A stretch of 64,000 bases of DNA, taken from positions 12,961-76,960 of the forward strand of contig JBPRGG010000048.1 of assembly GCA_051418075.1 (NCBI GenBank). Direction: 5' to 3'. Position 1 is the stretch's first letter, and each line of letters begins with the position of its first letter. This DNA comes from JBPRGG01 sp051418075. Its GTDB lineage: Bacteria > Bacteroidota > Bacteroidia > Cytophagales > Cyclobacteriaceae. The notes under the pieces are model-generated. The model had not been told where the DNA came from, did not search any database, and saw only the letters and a list, made by a program, of their open reading frames with translations. A program made the position numbers and the translations under genes. This document shows, one piece after another, positions 59,507 through 64,000 of this stretch.

Positions 59507-59674
59507 ATGAAAAACTTCTTCAAATATCTGTTAGTAATCCTGGGCAGTGCTCTATTTTTCTTCTCATCATCAGAAAAAGCCGAAAACAGCGAAACCAATA
59601 AGCAAACCGGCTTAGGATACCAGGTCAAGGAAAAGGCCTTACCCGTAAAAACTGATTTTATCATAGCTAAATAA
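59507..59674 (+). CDS. Small exported protein
   Basis: A 55-aa protein from MKNFFKYLLVILGSALFFFSSS; I prefer this start over an upstream in-frame one because it gives a clean signal peptide. The mature part is only ~30 polar residues (EKAENSETNKQTGLGYQVKEK). It is 12 bp before the cold-shock-like gene and likely shares its transcript. No family is known to me. Confidence 0.55.
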   Translation: MKNFFKYLLVILGSALFFFSSSEKAENSETNKQTGLGYQVKEKALPVKTDFIIAK

Positions 59675-59686
59675 TTATCAACCATC

Positions 59687-59929
59687 ATGAAAGGCACCAT
59701 TTTAGATTACAATTATAAAACCAGATCCGGTTATATTTTTGCCGAAGACAACATCAGGTATCCCTTTTTTGAAGAGGAACTCGATGCCATCATTCCGGTA
59801 TTCACGTCCGTACGATTTGAATTGCAAAAAAACAAGGCAGTCAATATTAAACCCTGCCCGATCCAGACCAGGCAACCAGGGATTAAACAACCAATTTTCT
59901 CCAGGATCCGATCCATGCTCTTACTTTAA
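59687..59929 (+). CDS. Small cold-shock-domain-like (OB-fold) protein
   Basis: An 80-aa protein opening MKGTILDYNYKTRSGYIFAEDN, which follows the first strands of a cold-shock domain (G.I..Y....G.GFI). IRYPFFEEELD and VFTSVRFELQKNKAVNIKP supply the later strands. The RNA-binding aromatic motifs (GFGFI, VFVHF) are replaced by GYIFA and YPFFEE, so binding may be altered. The C-terminus is basic. It overlaps the end of the caspase gene by 9 bp on the other strand. Confidence 0.6.
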   Translation: MKGTILDYNYKTRSGYIFAEDNIRYPFFEEELDAIIPVFTSVRFELQKNKAVNIKPCPIQTRQPGIKQPIFSRIRSMLLL

Positions 59930-61543
59930 AAAATAAATACCCCGCAAGCGGGCCAACTCCCAGGGACTTTGATTACCTCCTGACTTTTCTTCCACCGCAA
60001 TCCGGGTATTGATAAAAACATCCTCAATCCGCTGGCTCTTTTGCAATTGCTTGATCAGCTCATTGGTGTACAACCCATTGTCTCCATAGCCATCGGAAGC
60101 AAAGGAACCGGGTGAGGTAGAATAAGCTACCAAGGTACCGCTGGGAGGGGTAATGGTAGTTAACCCTTCTGCCCCTCCCCGTTCCCAACTACGAAAAGGA
60201 TTATTACGACAGGCATCCAATACCAACAAATTAAGGCTGTTTTCATCCCGGTGTTCTAAAATAGTGAGTACCTTATCTACTTCTATAGCCTCGAAAGCTA
60301 TATCTTTTTTGCTGTCCAGTTTGGCATCGACCGGTATCAGGTAATTTTTACCATCAACCTGTATTCCATGACCAGCATAGAAAAACAGAGACACATCATA
60401 TTGATCAATTTTATCGCTGTATTCCCGCACCGCCTGCCTCAAATCCGGGTAAGTCAAATCCTGATAGGACAAAACTTCAAAACCCAGTTCCTGCAAGGTA
60501 GCCTTCATATCCATGGCATCATTTACAGTATTTTTCAAAGGAGCAGCATGCTGGTAGCGCGAATTCCCAATTACCAAAGCCAGTCGTTTTTGGCTGGTGA
60601 TAAACTGATCTCTGGGCTCATTACGCACCACTTCCAAATAGCGGGTGTTGACCTGGTTGGTCTGATCCACTGCTTCCACCTTGATGATGTTCTTTCCCAG
60701 GGCCAGCGGCACTTTTGTATCAAATTGATCTTGATACACATTAATGGCATTGCCATTGATGGTAAAACTGTCCAGTCCATCTTCATCGGTGATAAACCCA
60801 GCTAAGTTAAAAAATGTCTGCTCGGTTTGATACACCTCCTGATCTGCTTCCAGTCCGTTGAAAATAATGCGGGGTGGTTGGCTTTTGGCCATTCGATGAT
60901 CCCGGTAAGCAATGCGTAGGTAGTCAATGGTGAAGGCAAGGTTACTACCTGCAGTAAATACCAGCCCATCACCAAAAAGAGGCTTATAAGGGAAAGAGCC
61001 TATTTCCTGGTCATTCACTAATACCTTTGCAATTTGTCCCTGTTTGCTGATGATAAGGTGATTGAATTGCCCTGGTTTCCAGGGTTTCAACTGTTGGGCC
61101 GGAAGGAGTTCTTCTACTGATCCGGCAATATTTCGTACCAGGCCAATACCAGCAGCGGTAAAACTAATATTGGTTTGATGGTGATTATTAAAAGACACGC
61201 CCCAGGAAAATGAAGCCAGGCTGGAAGCATATGGTTTTTCGGGTTGTAAGGGATCAACTTTAAGTTGGGTGTGGATTTCAAAATCTTTGGCCGGATCTAG
61301 AGGAAATTCTGTAGCGATAATCATGGATTGCCCTTCCTGGGCCTGAAGTAAGCAATAATTATCATTAACTATTCGGGCCGAACCATTTTGATCGGCCATG
61401 CCCAATCCCAGCCAGTTGTGTCCCTGTCCATCAAATTCTTCCATCCACTCCCAGTTTAGGCTGTAAGTGGTTTGACCCACCACTTCGGCCCCCAAAGCTT
61501 GAATCATCAAAACGAGAAATATAAGCAGTCTCTTTCTCAGCAT
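59921..61543 (-). CDS. Exported caspase-family protease (C14) with lectin-like and Ig-like domains
   Basis: A 540-aa exported protein with a signal peptide ending VVGQ. Residues ~30-215 look like a concanavalin/LamG-type jelly roll (FEIHTQLKVD, FNHLIISKQGQIAKVLVNDQEIGSFP). Residues ~225-308 form an Ig-like domain (FNLAGFITDEDGLDSFTINGNAI...KNIIKVEAVDQTNQ). The C14 caspase domain follows from about 318 (KRLALVIGNSRYQHAAPLKNTVNDAMDM) with the catalytic His392 in FFYAGHGIQ and Cys445 in LLVLDACRNNPF. Both catalytic residues are intact. Most bacterial caspases are cytoplasmic, so the secretion signal and binding domain are notable. It is 9 bp downstream of an OmpA lipoprotein gene. Confidence 0.92.
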   Translation of the reverse strand: MLRKRLLIFLVLMIQALGAEVVGQTTYSLNWEWMEEFDGQGHNWLGLGMADQNGSARIVNDNYCLLQAQEGQSMIIATEFPLDPAKDFEIHTQLKVDPLQPEKPYASSLASFSWGVSFNNHHQTNISFTAAGIGLVRNIAGSVEELLPAQQLKPWKPGQFNHLIISKQGQIAKVLVNDQEIGSFPYKPLFGDGLVFTAGSNLAFTIDYLRIAYRDHRMAKSQPPRIIFNGLEADQEVYQTEQTFFNLAGFITDEDGLDSFTINGNAINVYQDQFDTKVPLALGKNIIKVEAVDQTNQVNTRYLEVVRNEPRDQFITSQKRLALVIGNSRYQHAAPLKNTVNDAMDMKATLQELGFEVLSYQDLTYPDLRQAVREYSDKIDQYDVSLFFYAGHGIQVDGKNYLIPVDAKLDSKKDIAFEAIEVDKVLTILEHRDENSLNLLVLDACRNNPFRSWERGGAEGLTTITPPSGTLVAYSTSPGSFASDGYGDNGLYTNELIKQLQKSQRIEDVFINTRIAVEEKSGGNQSPWELARLRGIYFLK

Positions 61544-61552
61544 AGATTAAAT

Positions 61553-62392
61553 TTAAAAAACCGGGATCACATAACTTGAAATGGTACAAATCCGGCGATC
61601 AGGATTGTTGACTTTTTCTATATCCACCAGTCCGGGAGGTGGTTCTTCTCCCTTGCCTTCATGTTGCAACTCTACTTCTAAGGCATAGTCATTTTCTAAT
61701 GCCCTCAGGTATTCCTGTATGACTTCTTTGACTGAAGCCGCTCTTTTTTCTGAGAGCGAAAGGTTATAGCTTTTTCTTCGATCGATATTGTAGGAACCCT
61801 GCAAGTCAGCATAACCTACAATATTGATCTTGAGCTTTTTAGGTTTGTCCTGGTAGACCTTTTCCTGGTTCCATTCCTGGATCATGTTTTTCAATTCTCC
61901 CTCTACGATCAGTTGGAGTTCTTTTTTTCCCTGGGTACTGAGTTGGTAACTTCCGGTTTGAAAATACACATCGGATTGTAGTTTTTTATCCAGTTCCCGG
62001 TCGAAGCTAACATAGATGGCATTGATTTCCTGACTCAAAAGGCTGATCTTCTGCTGATACTGTCTGATTTTCTCAAAATCCCGTTTATCCTGGCTATTGT
62101 CCAGGGCAAAAGAGCGGTTGGGTGTAAAACGATTGACTTCCTGTTGGATCTGTTCGATTTCATCGATTTTCTGGTCCACCACTTCCAGGAAATCCTCAGA
62201 AGAGCTATTGGGATTTTCGGCTACCCGTTCCTCTATTTTTTGCTTTAATTGAGAAGAGGCAGCCAATAATTCATCGGCCGCCTGTGTAGTTTTAGAAACA
62301 GCTTCCTGTTTCTGCTGATAGATCTGCTGATTACAACCGGATAGCAAAAACAGCAACCCAATAGCCCTAAATATCAGATTGTAATGCTTCAT
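61553..62392 (-). CDS. OmpA-family lipoprotein with coiled coil
   Basis: A 279-aa lipoprotein; the lipobox ends at Cys20 (LLFLLSGC). Residues ~25-140 are a long charged coiled coil (QKQEAVSKTTQAADELLAASSQLKQKIEE and, later, KIRQYQQKISLLSQEINAIY). The C-terminal domain is OmpA-like (FQTGSYQLSTQGKKELQLIVEGEL, NIVGYADLQGSYNIDRRKSYNLSLSEKRAASVKEVIQEYL), with the Asp/Arg pattern that binds peptidoglycan. It sits between the caspase and lipocalin-like genes with short gaps (9 and 11 bp), so the three are one transcript. Confidence 0.85.
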   Translation of the reverse strand: MKHYNLIFRAIGLLFLLSGCNQQIYQQKQEAVSKTTQAADELLAASSQLKQKIEERVAENPNSSSEDFLEVVDQKIDEIEQIQQEVNRFTPNRSFALDNSQDKRDFEKIRQYQQKISLLSQEINAIYVSFDRELDKKLQSDVYFQTGSYQLSTQGKKELQLIVEGELKNMIQEWNQEKVYQDKPKKLKINIVGYADLQGSYNIDRRKSYNLSLSEKRAASVKEVIQEYLRALENDYALEVELQHEGKGEEPPPGLVDIEKVNNPDRRICTISSYVIPVF

Positions 62393-62403
62393 TTTATTGT
62401 TAT

Positions 62404-62802
62404 TTAGCTTTTAAGAATAAACCGATAGGTTACCTGCCCATCTTTATAATTTGTATAGCTGTATTCCAGGATCAGTTCTTCGCTGGTCATTGAAATTATC
62501 GTCAGTTCAATTGATCCACCATTGAGCAGAACCCTGGTTTCATTGCTGTTGAATTCCCACTGACCATTGCCTGGAATATCAGAGAGACCCTGATCGGAAG
62601 TGCTGAAATTATAGGTATTATCACTTCTAAAGGAAAAACTGTAGTTGGCTTTACTATCATCTCCATTCTTATCTACCTCCTCAGTTTGCCAGCTTTGAGT
62701 CAACAGATCGGTACTCGAGGGTCCTTCTTCTGAATCAGAGCAAGCCAGGAAGCCCGATACCCCGATGATGATAAGCATTATAATAAAATATCTCATAGTC
62801 AA
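62404..62802 (-). CDS. Lipocalin-like lipoprotein
   Basis: A 132-aa lipoprotein with its lipobox at GFLAC (Cys21), then an acidic linker. The mature part has the lipocalin-like pattern seen in many Bacteroidota lipoproteins: LLTQSWQTEEVDKNG, YSFSFRSDNTYNFS, GQWEFNSNETRVLL, LTIISMTSEELILEYSY and TYRFILKS. This family is thought to bind small ligands, with no firm function. The start could also be the Met two codons later. It is the upstream member of the lipocalin-OmpA-caspase transcript. Confidence 0.75.
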   Translation of the reverse strand: MTMRYFIIMLIIIGVSGFLACSDSEEGPSSTDLLTQSWQTEEVDKNGDDSKANYSFSFRSDNTYNFSTSDQGLSDIPGNGQWEFNSNETRVLLNGGSIELTIISMTSEELILEYSYTNYKDGQVTYRFILKS

Positions 62803-62814
62803 ATAGTTTAATTG

Positions 62815-62839
62815 GGGGCAGCCTTTATTCAGCTGCCCC
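62815..62839 (-). terminator. Strong hairpin after the T9SS type A protein
   Basis: GGGGCAGC (62815-62822) pairs with GCTGCCCC (62832-62839) around a 9-nt loop. It lies just past the stop of the T9SS gene on the minus strand. The stem is G+C-rich, but only a weak A/T tail (CAATTAAAC) follows, so it may end transcription in part. Confidence 0.6.
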
Positions 62840-62845
62840 TTGATT

Positions 62846-64000
62846 TTATCTTATTTTTTGAACTTTGAATCGTTTGATCATTTCCTGATTGCTCAGGGTA
62901 ATTAAGTAAATTCCGGCCTCATATCTGCTGAAATCCAGTTGGTAAGTTGCAGGATTCTCCAGCTCCAGGTATAACACCCTCTGGCCGTTAAGATTACTTA
63001 GCTCCAGCTTCCATTCTTGGCCAGCGTTGGAGGGAAAGTGAATGTTCAACCGGTTACTGACCGGATTGGGATGGATCTGCAATTGATTGACCCCTGGCTC
63101 CAATCCGGTTAAAGCCACTGCATCTGACATATTGGAACATCCATCGGCATTAATTACTTCCACCGTGTAATTACCGGCATCGGCAATGCTAAAGGTTTTA
63201 CCGGTAGCTCCTGCCACCGCCTCGCCATTCAGGTACCATTGGTAGCCTGCACCAGAGAGGCTGGATTCCAACACCAGTTCCTTGGAGATATTTTCTTCTC
63301 CCTGGGCAATATTCACCGAAGGTTTATCAGGAATAGGTAGAACATTGGCTTCCATTGTGGTACGGGTACTTTCACAGCCGCTGTTATCTTTCACGGCGAC
63401 ATAAAGGGTCGTATCCTGCGCCAGGTTGGTGATGGTAAGGCTATTGCCATTTACTCCATCCACAGGTGTGCCGCTATTGATACCGGAATACCAGTTAAAG
63501 CTGGAAAAGCTGCTGGTAACAGTCAGAGTAATTTCACCGGGACCACAGCGGCTGAAGGTTTCAGGTTGCAAATCGGATTGAATTGGGGCACCCGTGGAAT
63601 TAATTTGGACAGAATCCTGCCATTGACATCCCAGGCTATCCTGTACGGTGAGTAAGTATTTCCCTGCCATCAAACCGGTAAAATCAGCGGAACTTTGAGC
63701 AGGCCCATCGTTGAGGATGTATTCAAAGCCTCCATTTCCTCCACTGGCCATTACGGTAAATCCTCCGGTGGCCTGTCCGGGACAATCTGGTTGGATAAAA
63801 CTACCTACTGAGGCAATAATAGGATCTGGTGCAGTGAGGGTAACGGTTTCTGTTTCTTCATAATCGGAATCACCTTTTACAAATACTGTATATTCTCCTG
63901 GTGGCAAACCAGTAAAGTTTGATTCAGTACCGTAGGTAGTAGTGGTATCAGCGCTTTCGATCCGGTATTGTAAAGAGCCTTCTCCACCGGATGCTGTTAC
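62846..64000 (-). CDS. T9SS type A cargo protein with SprB-like repeats (5' part outside the window)
   Basis: At least 385 codons; the frame stays open to the right edge, so the N-terminus is missing. The visible part starts with SprB-type repeats (VTASGGEGSLQYRI, FTGLPPGEYTVFVKGD, PDCPGQATGGFTVMASGGNGGFEYIL, FTGLMAGKYLLTVQDSLGC). Two Ig-like/PKD-like units follow (FNWYSGINSGTPVDGVNGNS and YQWYLNGEAVAGATG). The end is a Por secretion-tail domain (LQIHPNPVSNRLNIHF...VLYLELENP...YEAGIYLITL...KRFKVQKI), the T9SS type A signal. It is likely a large surface or matrix protein. Confidence 0.92.
   Translation of the reverse strand, partial: VTASGGEGSLQYRIESADTTTTYGTESNFTGLPPGEYTVFVKGDSDYEETETVTLTAPDPIIASVGSFIQPDCPGQATGGFTVMASGGNGGFEYILNDGPAQSSADFTGLMAGKYLLTVQDSLGCQWQDSVQINSTGAPIQSDLQPETFSRCGPGEITLTVTSSFSSFNWYSGINSGTPVDGVNGNSLTITNLAQDTTLYVAVKDNSGCESTRTTMEANVLPIPDKPSVNIAQGEENISKELVLESSLSGAGYQWYLNGEAVAGATGKTFSIADAGNYTVEVINADGCSNMSDAVALTGLEPGVNQLQIHPNPVSNRLNIHFPSNAGQEWKLELSNLNGQRVLYLELENPATYQLDFSRYEAGIYLITLSNQEMIKRFKVQKIR

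Noticed and set aside
1..64000. CRISPR arrays, tRNA or rRNA genes, intact insertion sequences or prophage
   Set aside because: I looked for regularly spaced repeats, T-loop-like GGTTCGAATCC text, transposase motifs and phage structural genes and saw none. Small RNA genes cannot be ruled out by eye.

Overview
The window is a chromosomal stretch of a heterotrophic member of the Bacteroidota. The evidence is a SusC/SusD pair, PorP/SprF, type IX secretion (T9SS) C-terminal domains of both kinds (CHU_C type B and Por type A), TAnnTTTG-type promoters, and many AT-rich gaps without Shine-Dalgarno sequences. A Cytophagia- or Saprospiria-like relative seems likely, but genus cannot be told from sequence alone. 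No rRNA, tRNA, CRISPR array or intact insertion sequence was seen.

Region 1 (1-13.0 kb) is a sugar-acid and C2/C3 catabolic region. A truncated GntR/FCD regulator converges on a six-gene minus-strand operon: serine hydrolase, NHL propeller, four-carbon acid sugar kinase, PdxA2-type dehydrogenase, KdgT permease, DUF6282 amidohydrolase. Divergent to it is a plus-strand operon: Fe-alcohol dehydrogenase, aldehyde dehydrogenase, malate synthase, LctP-type permease. The shared intergenic region holds three TTATTAATAA-like repeats and a good promoter. Together they read as D-threonate/D-erythronate breakdown to DHAP plus handling of glycolaldehyde/glyoxylate-type products.

Region 2 (13.1-20.6 kb) is a small polysaccharide utilisation locus: BNR_4 propeller enzyme, GH29 fucosidase, SusD, SusC. 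Region 3 (21.6-28.4 kb) is a C3/C4 node: a 12S-like carboxyltransferase, a small linker protein and a 5S+biotin fusion, ending at a strong terminator and facing pyruvate phosphate dikinase. Region 4 (28.8-36 kb) has a sulfatase, an ECF sigma/membrane-protein pair, and two tandem paralogues of an unfamiliar Tat-exported glycosidase-like family. A near-identical 20-bp direct-repeat motif lies upstream of the sulfatase and of the paralogue pair.

Region 5 (36-38 kb) is loose accessory DNA: a CheY-like regulator, two small paralogues and an AbiEii relic. Region 6 (38-49 kb) is the cell envelope: an LspA-like protein, then a T9SS set (giant CHU_C adhesin, SprF, PD40-OmpA), a TPR histidine kinase with a NarL regulator, and a DUF2490 pair.

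Region 7 (49.2-54.9 kb) is a five-gene sugar operon (DeoR, FucI/AraA-type isomerase, split transketolase, FGGY kinase) with an inverted-repeat operator in front. Its gene set resembles the D-apiose/apulose transketolase route. Region 8 (54.9-56.4 kb) is a gene-poor gap with a repeat-like element and a 52-aa basic protein. Region 9 (56.4-64 kb) holds a divergent sigma factor with a predicted anti-sigma factor, an M48-TPR protease, two small proteins, an exported caspase, an OmpA lipoprotein, a lipocalin-like lipoprotein and a T9SS type A protein that runs off the right edge. This last block is the best candidate for a poorly described system.
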